Shown: positions 12,300 through 23,660 of the stretch, one piece after another
Layout of the letters: the number at the start of each line of letters is the position of its first letter
Position numbering within the stretch: position 1 is the first letter of the stretch
Assembly: GCA_013397865.1 (NCBI GenBank)
Contig: VZTI01001288.1
Coordinates: 69,159-133,158, forward strand
Source of the DNA: Struthidea cinerea
Lineage: Eukaryota > Chordata > Aves > Passeriformes > Corcoracidae
Reading direction: 5' to 3'
DNA: 64,000 bases
Program-made: the position numbers and the translations under genes
The notes under the pieces: generated by a model
Seen by the model: the letters and a program-made list of their open reading frames with translations, nothing else
Told to the model about the DNA's origin: nothing
Database searches by the model: none

Positions 12300-12770
12300 G
12301 AGATAAGGGAAGGTGCATACCCCGGGCGGGAGCCCTGCCACCGCGGCTGTTGTGGCTGCTGCCACCAGAGGACACTCTTGGATAGCCTATGGATCCTTCC
12401 CAGCACGGCAGGGCGCCTTCCCTCTCAGGCTGGTCTCAGCTCCATCATCCCATCCCGCAGCCCCAGCCTCCGTCTCTCCGCCACCCTCCGTGCGCTGAGC
12501 GCGCTGTCCTTGGCACTCCTTGCTCTGGCAGCGGTTCCTCTGGAGCTGTTCCCTGCAGCCCCGACTATCCACCTTCCTCGGGCGCTTTTATCGCCCAAGG
12601 TCACCGTGTTGCAGTATCTGGTGCTTTGCTCTGTCTCTGTCCCCGGGGGCAGGGAGCCAAGACACCGCTTTGCTGGGAGCGTGTCAAGGACCTGCGCGGA
12701 GCTGCAGCGCTTGGCACGCTCGGGAGCGAGAGACATAACCCAGACACAACCTGCCCTGGAGTTTGGAAGC
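12300..12770. promoter_or_regulatory. CpG-rich block, possible second promoter
   Basis: About 28 CpG by hand count in some 460 bases at roughly 60% GC, against near absence on both sides. This is at the lower edge of the usual CpG-island criteria. The block includes CCGCGG, GCGCG and several GCGC words. It lies between the minus-strand 210-codon frame and the A-tract gap. It could be a promoter, a decayed island, or a GC-rich exon or retrocopy. Confidence 0.45.
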
Positions 12771-12858
12771 ACTCGGAGTAGAGATTTGGGTACGGTCCTG
12801 TTTAGGAGATTAAGTTCAGTCTGGGTTCAGATCACTCCAGTTCTCCACGCTAAAAAAA

Positions 12859-12883
12859 NNNNNNNNNNNNNNNNNNNNNNNNN
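12859..12883. other. assembly gap (25 N) inside an A-tract
   Basis: 25 N with 7 A on the left and 15 A on the right. The gap is most likely a collapsed or unread homopolymer rather than missing unique DNA. Translated frames crossing it are artefacts. Confidence 0.97.
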
Positions 12884-14224
12884 AAAAAAAAAAAAAAAGT
12901 CCTATAATTCTATTCCCTGTAATAAGTGTGAAGTGTAAGGTTCATTGCTTTTGAAGTTCGTGCCTTGATGGTTTGTGCAATAAGACTGACATGTCCTTAC
13001 CTGCTTGAAATAAATGATAAAAAAAAGGCGTCAGATTGCTTTTTCAGACGGAAAGAGGCGTTCCTTGAGGAGCCTGAGCAGGTGGGTATGTGCGTATTGT
13101 GGTTCTCTTCCTTCTGAGGAAAGCCAGTTGGGTAATTTGTGGGTTAAAAGTGCCTCCTCTCAGGGGAGGTCACTGAGGGAGGACAGCATCCATTGCTGCT
13201 GGGAGGAGGTTTCTCTCAGCATCCCACCCCAGGAAGAGCAGTTTGTCTGTGCTGGCTCTCATGCAGGCAGCCCTGGGGACGGGGGGATGGAGGAGAGACT
13301 GTGAGCCTTGCCTGGGGCTGGTCACTCCTGGCGGCAAAAATGGATTTTGCTCCTTAAAAAGGCAGGGCTTCCTTAGGTCCGAATTCAAACGGACAAAACC
13401 ACTCCTGAGTGTCTGCAGTTAAACCTGTGGTTCACAATTTCCTTGGGACCTGCTTCAGTGCTGGCTGCCCTTGGCTGCAGCTACTCTTGGCCTTTGGAGT
13501 CACTTAGCAAAGTGCTAGAGAATTGTCCCTGCTCCGGGCAGCACAGAGACATCTTGCAGGGCCTCGTTCTGAGGGTAAAACTGCTTCATCTGTGAGAAGT
13601 TTTGGGTTTATTATCATTTTGGAAAGGATGTTCCTTTTTTTCTAGGATCCCCCAAGGCATGAGGTATCTTCTGAGTTGCATTGTTGCCTGAAGATCAGGA
13701 CAGTGTTGTTATCATCCCCTGTTCTGTCTTTCACTGCAAACACACAGGTTTAGAGGAAATTCTGTACCTCTGCTCATGTCACTTGGCACAGCTGCCTTGA
13801 ACTCAGGCTCTAGTCCACCTGAGAATCTGGTCCATCTTGTACACACAGGGCTCTGTTTTGTGTAGTGGTATTTCTCCAAACACCTTTGCCTGGTGCTAAT
13901 ATTGCACCAGAGAGAAAGTGCACACCTGTGCTTTGGTGAGAACCAGTGTGCTGAAGAACTCCATGCCTTGTGCTTAGACCAATAGGGCTTCAAACACCTC
14001 TGGGAAGTGTTTTTAGGTGGCAGTTTCCTTTCTGTTTGGGAGGTGTTCTGTTGAGAAAGTGCCCTCAACAGTTACTGTAGGAGAATTTCAGCTTGTGAGT
14101 GCTTTTATACTTGAAGTGTTTAAAAAAAAAGGATGGTGATTTTAGAAGTGAAGAGTAAAAATGGTCTGGCAGTCAAGTGATGTTTAAGGATGAATGTGGT
14201 GTAGGCAGTGTTCCCTATTTCCCA

Positions 14225-14420
14225 GTAATACATCAGGAGGCGGGAGGCAGCAATCTGTGTTAATTATGCTTATGGTGAGCAGCCAGTGCTTCAGCCAGGA
14301 CTGACTGTGCTGATTATGATTAACTGGAATGCCAGAGAAGGCTCAAACTCAGTGTGTCTTCTCAAAGTATGCTGAGATGATAATAACAATTCATTAAAGT
14401 TTTATATTCTTTATGGTGCT
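14225..14420. promoter_or_regulatory. candidate conserved non-coding element (homeodomain-rich)
   Basis: Contains GTTAATTATGCTTATGG, CTGATTATGATTAACTGG and CAATTCATTAAAG, so several ATTA/TAAT cores lie within about 150 bases of balanced, non-repetitive sequence. This texture is typical of developmental enhancers, but conservation cannot be seen from one sequence. Confidence 0.22.
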
Positions 14421-15169
14421 TTGTCCCTTGTGACGGTAGAAGCATTTCTGTAATGCAGAGCACATTGGATTATTCCTAGAACATTTCTTTCCTAAAGACT
14501 GTTTTCACTCAGAAAACTGCTTCAACTCACTGGGAACAAAACTCTCCTGCAGAGCCCCAGATTTCACGTGCATGTGGCAAAACCTGGAAATCGATGGAAA
14601 GGAAAGGAAGGTGCTGAAACTCATAAGAGAAACCCTCCTGCTTCCCTGCATCCCACATTGCTTCCTGAAGTGGCCAAGGAGTTTGGCAAGGCCTCCTGGC
14701 TCTGACAGAGACACTGAAGGGTCTCCATGTCACTGAGGTTTAGGCCATGTGTTGGAAAGGTAGTTTCCTCCTGTAGCTGGAGAAGAAATAGATATTCTGA
14801 TGTGAGAGCATCTGGTCTGGGGATAAACTTCTCTGGAGAGATTTCTTGGAGTTAGAAACCGTGCTGTGGAAGACAGGCTGTTTTTTAAAGTAATGCTTTT
14901 GGTCTGAATTTACCTTTTGCAAATATCTTTGTAAACACGTGCAATATAGGGAGGAGGAGAGGCCAGGGCCTCATGGCTGGGATCTGGGGCAGAGGAGCAG
15001 GAAGACACCAGGCACCTGCTTTCATGGAGCCAGCACGTGGAAGCCCCTCTCTCTGTGCCTCAGTTTCTCAGACAGGGAGGTTTGGTAACAGATCCTGCCT
15101 TGCAGGATGACTCCCACAGTGTGGCATCAGCATCTCTGTTACAGGGCCCCAGCAGAGCAGAACTTGCAG

Positions 15170-15320
15170 TAAGACGTGATTTAAATTATTTAGGGTGTTG
15201 TCATGTGATCACAACTGATTGAGTTCCTGTGGCTTCACAAGTTGCCATCTGTTATCATCCCCATTATGAATTATGCATTAGCTTAAATCAAGGCTTAAAC
15301 CAGAGGAGTTCAAACAAAGT
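15170..15320. promoter_or_regulatory. candidate enhancer (E-box, GATA and POU/homeodomain words)
   Basis: Within about 100 bases are CATCTG (E-box), GTTATCA (GATA on the other strand), ATGAATTATGCATTAGC (POU/homeodomain-like, 15,267-15,283) and CATGTGATCAC. The words are packed with little space between them, which is unusual against the surrounding DNA. Function is inferred only. Confidence 0.25.
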
Positions 15321-18300
15321 CCTCACACAGTGATACCATAAAACTGTCTTTAGGGCGTTAGTACTGGATCCAAAACGCTGCAGCCACACCAGAGATCATG
15401 CTGGTTTGGTAAAAGCTCTCTCTGCTGGTTCAGACCATCCTGGAAGATTCCCTTGTTTGTGCTGGGCTTTATGCTGGGCCAGGTGTCAACTGCTTTACTG
15501 ATGTAGACTCATAAATCTGGTCAAAATTCCATTGCTTGTGTCCTGGATAGGTGGACCGAAAGGAGACCACAGTCCCACACCAGAGTCCCAAAGTTCTCAG
15601 CATCATGCAGTCAGGGAGCTGCTGCTGAAGGCACAGTGACCACATGCCAAATTTTTGGCTGGCTGGATGTGAGGCTTTGGGAAGCTGTTGGCTTTGGAAG
15701 CGCCATGAGCCCTCCTGCAAAAGCTGTCAGTTTATGTGCGTGCAGTGGTGTCAAAGTGGCCATTTGCAGTAAAACACTTCAAGGCCAACTCAGACATTCA
15801 TCAGAGTCCTCTGGCCTGGAAGTCTTGTGGCCAGAAAGCGAGTTCCTCCAGAACATTCCCATTTCTCAGGCTGATCTGCAGGGCACCACGTAGTCAATGC
15901 CCTTTTCCTGTGAAGGAGAGGTGCCTTGAGCCACTCCAGCTCGTGTGTGGGTACTTCCCTCTTAGGCCAATGCGCTGTTGCTCCTCCAAAGCTCTGGCCA
16001 AGCTGTAAAGTCTTTCCCTTTTGGTTGTGTAGCTCGTGTTGAATCTGCATTTAGGGTCTGCTGTCCTTCCAAGGGTGCAATTCCCTGATGCCCCATCCTC
16101 TCTCAAGTCACATTTAGAGGCCAGGCTTTCTCTGCCCATGCTACAGCAGCACAAGGCAGCCAGCTTGGCAGCCCAGGGTGATGGGGCAGGCTTGGCTTTC
16201 ACTGCGGGCCTGGGGCTTGCTGGATTTGTACACATTTGCTGGGCAGCAGATTGGGTCAGTGACCTTGTTCTGATGCAGAGGCTGGCAGTTCATTGCCATC
16301 CATTTGAGATCCTATAAAATAAACAGTTCCCTCTGTGGGAACAGGCATCGGAGACTACTGTAGCTAAATCAAGACTTGGCAAGCGTGTGCAGTGGGGAAC
16401 GCAGAAAATTCATGACATCCCCTGAAGCCAAGTGCTTTCACATAGATTGTGTGGCTGTCCTAGGGAGGACCACTGGGATCTGTGAGCCAAGCAGGATGGA
16501 TAGGCAGGGAATGAATGTCTCCTGGCATTAGCAGTGGTTGCAATGATAATTTCTGTTTGAATTTTTGGGTCATAAATCTGTTTTGTGTCTGCAAGGACAC
16601 TCCAGTGGCTCCAGCTTTATCCTAGTGTTGGGAGCTATTTTTCTACAGCTGGAGGGTGCTTGTTCCATCAGCTGGCACCAGGGCTGACTCTCTGGCTCCT
16701 GGTTTCTGCCCTTGGATATCTGAGGGCAGAAACCCTTTGACTTCAGAGGGAGTTGCTCACACGATGTCCCTGCTAGAAATAGAACTATGTCCCTCCTCTT
16801 TAAAGCAGGGCCAGATTCTCTGTCTGCAGCTTGACGCCTTTCCCCTGGGAGAGAGCCAGCCTTCTTTTTTCTCCCAAATTCACAAGTGTCCATAGCTCTT
16901 GCAGGTTTACAGAGGGCTGAACAATCTCTTCAACCGAGACAGGAATTCTGAGTGTTTCTGAATCTCTTTTGGAAAGAGGGTGGTGGATAGGGGAGCAGTG
17001 GTGCCAGTGTCAAGGTTTTTGTAAACTGGGTGGGTTGTACCAGAGATCTTCTGTCTCATTTTGTCCCCGTGACTTTGCAGTTTGGAAGTGAAGAGAAAGA
17101 ATGGTGAAGCTCTGGATGCTGGGACCACAATGGATCAGGAAGAAAGGAATAAGAAAGCAGAATAAAGTAGAAAGGGTTGTGATTTAGTGTGGACCACCAA
17201 GATGGGAGAAAAGTGAGACAAATTTTTGAACTAAGTCTTAAATTGCTCCAAACCACAGGGTGCTGTGCCTGGGGGAGACAGGGAGGGAATGGTTGTGCAA
17301 TTTCACCCTCAATCATGAAAAGGCAAAGTACTGGACAAAGAGATTGCCTTAGATATATTGCAGTTGGAGCCTGGTAGAGCATTTGATACAGGGTCTTACA
17401 AGACCTTGCCCTCCCTCCGAGATTGTTTGGCTTGTTTTGAATAGGAGCTCAGTTGTGTGGATTAGTAGAAATGACAAATGATACATGGCTCTGGTCATGC
17501 AGATTTTCAACCAGTGTGACTGATGAAAGTTTTTGATTCATCCATTTCACTGAGGGCTCCTCCTGTGCATTAGCAAAGCAGTAAAAGAGCATTTTAATGA
17601 CAGTTTTAGGTGCGATGTTTTTCAAACATTACTGAGTACCTTGCATGCGAAGCACGGCAGAAACCAGGAAGTTTGGTCATTTTGGTGGGAAAGTGATGGA
17701 GTGTTAGAGGAGGAAAAGTAGTTTTTCTATATGAGAGAAACATCTGAAAGCAAAATTCTTTAGGAAGGAGGAACCATGAAAGCTTTAGTGTGAGAAACAG
17801 CAGAGTGGGCCCTTGGGCGCGTGTGACAGACTGACAACAGCATAACTGGGGTCAGGTTATTGGGCCGGACTGGGACTGGGAAAGTGGCAGAGCTCCACGG
17901 AAATTACAGAGATCTGGCAGTTTATCCCTACTGAAGATACAGCTGGGATAGAACTTACTGACAAGAAATTACCAATCAACTGGTTTGAAATCAGAGCTGA
18001 AAGTACGAGGGATGAGTTAAATAAATCTACTTGCCCCCATATATTAAAGAAGGAAGTCTGCTTATTCCAGGCCAGAGCAGAAGGAGAGAGGCTGTGCAGG
18101 AGCCTGCCAAAATCTCCAAGGTGTGGGAGTATTACTGAGCAGCGTGGGCAGACTTGGCATGCTTGAAAGGAAGTGGAGTATGGCACTGAAGCCCATTCCT
18201 TGGGAGCAAGAGGGCTGGCTGGGAGGCAGCCTTGCTGAGCAAATCGGTCTTCCTGCGTCATCCTAGCTTTACAGCCAGTCCATTCCAGGAGATAATTGGG

Positions 18301-20991
18301 TGGTCAAAGAGTTGCTCTTGAAAATACTTAGTTTTGTACCTTCATTTTGTTCCTGTCTTTGTGATTTCATTCCCTGAAAACAACAGTCTGGTTGTTAAAG
18401 GCTGCATTTGTTAAGCAAGGAGGTCTCAAACACTCACTGAGCTGGTCCTTCAGGCAACTCTTTGAGAATTTTGCACCAACAGAAAAGGAGAGAAGAAAGG
18501 AGAAAGTGGAAGGGAGTGTTTATACTGAAATCTTTATTTAGCTCCAAAAGCCTAGAGCGAAGCATCAAAACACAGAGTGCCTCATACAAGCCAAGACAGG
18601 GAATAGAATTCCTATTTTATTCCAGATGAGAAGTAGGTCTTGTTATAAAAGGGGGCTGGGTGACAAAGCTAAATGTAATTTAAATTTCTACTCCAATCTA
18701 TTTTTAATTATTCATCTGTAGATTCTTTTGTAGGGTTAACAAGGAATTTGCCAGGAGTCAGGCCACAAAGGCTTGAGTTGTAGTTTTCCAGCAGACATCC
18801 TGAAAATACACTGTCACAGGCAATCAGTGTCCTTGGGGAGGTGGCCTGTTAGCAGGGTGTTTACTAATTGGGATCATTCCGCAGCGGATAATTGTTTGTG
18901 ACACCCACGCTGATTGGACCCGCAATATCTTCCCATCCTGCAAATGGTCCGTGACAGTTTTGATGAATTTGAAGTTTGGAGTCTGAATAAATCCAAGGAA
19001 GGAGAAAAGAAATGCTTCCACTGGAAAATACATGCAGGAGAGCAGAGCTGTGCCCTGGGTCAGCCCCCAGAGATGGAGCCACACCAGCACACAGAGAGAG
19101 GCCACCAGTGGGTCTTGTCACACTTTCTATTTTTGCCTCTTGTGTTAATTAAGAGGCTGGAGGAGGACCAGCCATGCCAAAATAAAATGGGGAGAATTGG
19201 TTTATTTTGCACGGGACAGGGGTGTCCTAACCAAGGACTTTTGGGCTTATGGGGAAACTGCAGATTTGTTGAAATATCTGAATGAGTTCAGATGTGGGTC
19301 AGGCCTTGCTGCCAGGCAATAGCAAAGGTGATGCAGATATCCCCAGCTAACCAGCAGCTCTCTGGGCTGGCAGCAGTACATGAGGGTTGTAAATACCATT
19401 TTGCAGAGGAGATACAGAGATTTTTAAAATTTTGTTTCTGGGGGCTGGCCCAAAAGGTATTTGATATTTTTGCTATTTTTGACTGATATATTGATATGTG
19501 CTTTATGGCCAGTTTGAGAATCACAGAACTGCAATAGCATTCTTGTCCAGTCCCCTGCTCAAAACCTATTTGCCCTTCTGTCCCAAGCATGAATTGCATT
19601 TTCAGGCCTTTGACAGAAATGTGGTTGTCATGTTTTGTCTGGTTTGTATCTGTGCTGCACCAAGATGAGCAGGAGAAGCTGCAGGTTTAGTCTTTGCAGT
19701 TCAGAGCTCAGAGCTGCAGTTGGATTCTGTAAGCTCCATGCAAGTGCAAGTGCAGAGCGTTTGCGGGATTTCAGACCGAGGATGAGGTTGCAGGGCTGGT
19801 TTCTGGCCGTGGATAATGGTAGATGTTCTGGGCTTCCCTGCTCCCGAAAGTCCTCAGTGGTCAGTAATTTTTCTATACATATTTCTGGGAGACTCTAGGA
19901 AAATTAGAACTGGACGTACATCAGGTCTAAGAATCACCGCTACAATTCCCATATCCACTGTCTGGACCTTTGGATTGGGAAGTAAAGAATTAAAGAAGCA
20001 TTACTCTGTAATAAGCTTGGCAAGTCAGGGAAATCATTAGTGCTGTTAGGAGAAACAATATCCATAGCCTGGCTAGTAATAGGCTAAAGTAATGGCTAAA
20101 GCATAGGAGACAAGGATTCAAAGGTGTCCAGCTGCAACTGAGTTCATATTCCTGTCCAAAGCAAAGGTCAGTCATCCTCCTGAGCCAGACATTGTCCCTG
20201 GAGAGAGAGCTCTCCTGCTGCAGAAGTCATGCTCCCTTCCAGAGGCAAATGAAGTTCCAGATGCAAATTGGCATGGGAAATTATGAGAAGCCATCTAGAT
20301 CTGAGCTTTGAAAATGGGAACTCTCGTTTCTACCAGTTCCTCCCTGCCCAGCCCAGCGTGAGAAGTGTCCCATGGAAGGCAGGCTCACTGGATGTTTTAA
20401 TGGTGGTCCTTGTAGAAGTGATCACAGTGAGCTGAGTGGTGGTGTTGGAAAGAATAGAAAATCCCTATTTTCAGTGGTCTTATCCAAGTGAAAACAGTCC
20501 TCTGAAGATCTGTCTGGATACTGCAGAATATTCTCCACAAACTCATCGTGCTGGGCCTGTGACTGCGCTGCATGAGTTCAACAGCGGCTGGCAGAGTCAG
20601 ATATTGGGAGAGAAATCAGTGCCTCGTTTTTGAGGCAAAGCTAAAGGTGCTTCTCAGGATGTCAAAATCATAACATCGAGTGCCAGGGCATGGAACTGTG
20701 CAGCTTCATCATTTCCACAGACATGTTGTTTGATTCTGTACGGAATCCCCGGTGCAATGAGAGCTGCACCCAGCACAGCACAGACTGGCCGGGTGAGTGG
20801 AAATGCACAGGGCCTGCAGGAGGAGATCCACTGCCATGGAAAGGCAGGTAGTGCCTGTCAGACACTGACCATTTGACACTCTACTTAAGATTTCCCCAGG
20901 GAAACCCTCCAATCAGAAAAGAACTCTATTCCCTAAAATGAAACTTTCAAGTTTTTCTCAGGACCTTTCTTAGCCTTGTGTTATGTTGTGG

Positions 20992-21428
20992 TGATGCCTT
21001 AACTGTCCTCCTAGAAACAGAGACTAGACAGAATAAAGAAATAAAGGTAGGTATTTATTTGAAAGGCCTTCAAAGGCACACCCTGGGAGCCAGAGGCTAC
21101 TGCCAAGATGGACCCCAAGACGGACGACAGGTCACGAGTTCTTCACACTCTTATAGGTTTGGTTCACTTACATATTAGGGTTAATTCTCCAATTAAAGCT
21201 TCAGTTCAATGATGCAGTTTCCCCAGGCTTGCCCCCCTTTAGAGTCTTTGGTTTACACAGTTTGGGCCTAGGACGGTCTGAGTGTCCTTGGAGAGCAGGC
21301 CTGGAGAGGCTTTGTTGTGTCTAACTAGCACGAGAGAGCAGAAGTGAACAGGCTACAAGAAACTTCAGAGCTACACACTAAATAGTACAGAACCCGAAAG
21401 AATACAAAAGTTAAAACCTAAGGCATCA
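20992..21428 (-). mobile_element. solo LTR of an endogenous retrovirus
   Basis: The 437 bp element is bounded by a perfect 10-base inverted repeat that starts TG and ends CA (TGATGCCTTA and TAAGGCATCA). It is flanked by a 4-base direct repeat, GTGG, immediately outside both ends (20,988-20,991 and 21,429-21,432). On the minus strand it reads in LTR order: U3, a TATAAG box near 21,150-21,155, then about 95 bases later AATAAA at 21,054-21,059, then a T-rich U5. No retroviral genes or second LTR lie beside it, so the internal part was probably lost by LTR-LTR recombination. A 4-base target duplication is more usual for gammaretrovirus-like (ERV1) elements than for ERVL or ERVK. I cannot name the family. 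As a promoter and polyadenylation unit it could affect antisense transcription here. Confidence 0.82.
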
Positions 21429-23282
21429 GTGGTGCAGTGAGGAGACTTGCCCAGGGGCCACAGAAAAAAGGAAAAAGTCCAAACTGGAAGTGTCCAGGTG
21501 TGCTTTACAGCTGCCCCTTGTATGTAATGAACGGGATTAATTAACTGTTTCTAAAAATATGCTGAAGGTTTCCTCAGTAGTAAGAGGCAGGATACTGCTC
21601 TGGTCATGCAGCATTCCACCAAAGCCGGCAGGATCACTCAGGAGTGGTGTGGTCCAGCTTTCTGGCTCCTATCAGCGGATTATGGCTTAAATGGGATCAA
21701 GGACTCAGGCTTTGGAGTGGGAGCACTGGTTACATGAGATGATCATTTTTATGGGTCTTAAGAGAGGCAACCCGTCTCCTAAAACCCGGCATCCCGCACA
21801 TTCGCTTAGCTCTGATAATCTTCCGGAGCTTTAGCAGATTCACAGGAAAGGGTGGACCTGGAAGGATTCCTGGAGGCTGTCAAATAAGTATCCAGTGTTT
21901 CAATTGCAATGAGCTCCAGTGCATCTTCTGTAAATCAGTTTCAAGTTGTTTTTTCGGGGTCAGTGGAACACAGTATAAATCCCAGCTCGCTCAAGTCCTC
22001 CAGGCAGAGAATTTGCAGAATACATATGGAAATACTTTTGCCTGGTGTTCTCTGCTCTGCACCTCTCCCAAACAGAACTTACAATTGTGTTGCAGTATGA
22101 AAGGGAAAAACCTCCGAGCCTGGAGTAATGTATACAATTCAATAATACGTGAAATTCAAAGCCACGCATTAATCACATTCATGTTTAACTCTCAGATTTA
22201 AACCCCTGCAGGTTGGCTGCCCTTTGTTCTGCTAAGTGGAAGGGGGCATTCCAGCTTCTCCGTGCAGAGTTCAAAAGCTGCCTCGGGTAACAAGTGCAAT
22301 TGGCTTTTTAGGCCTCATTGTATTCTCCCTTCGGGGCATAGTGAGAAGCTACTGCACAGGTTGGCCCCTTATCAGGCTGTTCAAAGGGGGAAAAGTTTGG
22401 ATAGCAAAGGTTTGGCAGGTCACTTCGAGGGGCTGCTCGCAGGTTCAGGAGGCCAAGACAGGAAAAGTGATGATGCTGCAAGTCAGAATCCAGCTGCATT
22501 GGCAGGTCTGGGCAGGAAGGGCAAGTTTTACAACAGCCTCTCTTTTCCTCCTGCCACCATCCAGTTTCCAAGCCCCTTGTTTTCATTAGTGTCAGCTCAT
22601 TTGCAGATTTTTGTGAGCAGGATTTCGTGTGGGAGTGCTTGTCTCTGACATGCCCCTGTGTGTGTTGGATTACTATCAACTCTTCCTGGTGGTTACCTTT
22701 GTCCAGGATTCACTCATCCGAGCACTGCAGCTTCCTTGCCTCTGGCTGTTCAGACCCCCACTCTCCCCCTCCCCTTTCAGTCCATTCAGAATGCTGTTGC
22801 AGCATGGCTTTATCCTACCCTTTTCCCAGCAGCCTGGCTTTCCAGGGCTCCACACAGGGAGCAAAGACTGCTCTGCTGCCCTTCAGAAGAGAGCTGCCAT
22901 AGGAACCTGCCTGCTTGCTAATGCCTGGTCATAACCACTGGCCCTGGTTATAAACACCAGTGGGGAGCTGTGGCTGACTGGAGAATGAAATTATTTGCAG
23001 TAGCTGATTTGCATCAGGGTTATAGTCTGGGTTGAGCCAATCACAGCAAGATGTGGCAGTAGTCATGGCTGTGCTGTGGCTGCAGATATATTGGGAGCAG
23101 CTTCAGGTGGACAAATCTGGGGGCTGGTAGCAGTCCAGCTACTGTGGCATTGTGGGGGTTAAGCACGTAGCAAAATCCTCACCAGAAACCTGGCAAATGG
23201 GAATTAATCTACAATATTTTGGCCATCAGGGAGTTTAAAGTGCATCCACAGGGCTGAAATGACTTGTTGTCCAGCTTCCAAA
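21429..23282. other. non-coding DNA, no gene seen
   Basis: Unique sequence between the solo LTR and the CR1 copy. The stretch 22,120-22,420 is enhancer-like and is listed separately. Several overlapping 60-130 codon frames on both strands around 22,240-22,930 contradict each other and show no protein signature. Confidence 0.55.
22120..22420. promoter_or_regulatory. candidate conserved non-coding element
   Basis: Holds a SOX-type CCTTTGTTC word (22,221-22,229), a TTCAAAAG-type TCF-like word near 22,270, ATTAAT and AATAATACGTG words, and a balanced, repeat-free composition. Selected because it differs in texture from the DNA around it. Conservation is untested. Confidence 0.22.
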
Positions 23283-23660
23283 TCATAGAACAGATGATCT
23301 TGTTCCAACCTGCTGCCATGGGCAGGGACAACTTCCACTATCCCACCTTGCTCAGGGCTCCATCCTGGCCCTGAACACTTCAGAGATGAGGCATCTACAT
23401 CTTCTCTGGGCAGCCTGTGCCCATGTCTCACCACTCTCACAGGGAATAATTTCTTCCTATAATCTAATCTAAACCTGCCCTCTTTCAGTTTGAAGCCATT
23501 CCCTGCGGTCCAGTCACCCCAGGTCCTTGTAAAAAGTCCCTCTCCAGTTCTCTTGTAGGCCCTTTAGACACTGGAGAGTGCTCTAAGGTCTCCTAGAGCC
23601 TTATCTACTCCAGGATGACCGACTCAGCCTGTCTCCATAGGAGAGGTGCTCCAGCCCTTG
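23283..23660 (-). mobile_element. CR1 LINE fragment, about 380 bp of the 3' end
   Basis: Read on the plus strand this is the reverse complement of the avian CR1 3' end. It runs: ATCATAGAA, GATGATCTTGTTCCAACC, TGCCATGGGCAGGGAC, TTCTCTGGGCAGCCTGTG, CTCACAG..GAAT with TTTCTTCCTA, ATCTAATCTAAACCTGCCCT, TTTCAGTTTGAAGCCATTCC, CTTGTAAAAAGTCCCTCTCC, CTTGTAGGCC, and finally CAGCCTGTCTCCATAGGAGA with GGTGCTCCAGCCC. Two small deletions are evident against the family pattern: one just inside the 3' terminus, and one where the AACAACCCCAA block normally sits (near 23,620). Confidence 0.95.

Larger units (their letters stand above)
12884..20991. other. non-coding DNA, no gene seen; two enhancer-like stretches
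   Basis: Eight kilobases of unique sequence without a frame I can defend. Two sub-stretches stand out for dense homeodomain, E-box and GATA words (14,225-14,420 and 15,170-15,320, listed separately). A TATAAAA word at 18,645 has no visible gene attached. Confidence 0.55.

Noticed and set aside
12378..12938. 186-codon plus-strand frame through the CpG-rich block
   Set aside because: It crosses the 25-N gap and A-tract. The remaining part is GC-rich Leu/Ala/Ser sequence with contradictory frames on both strands and no motif.
19512..19570. CR1-like GAATCACAGAA...GTCCAGTCCCC
   Set aside because: Partial resemblance only, with no terminal signature or continuation.
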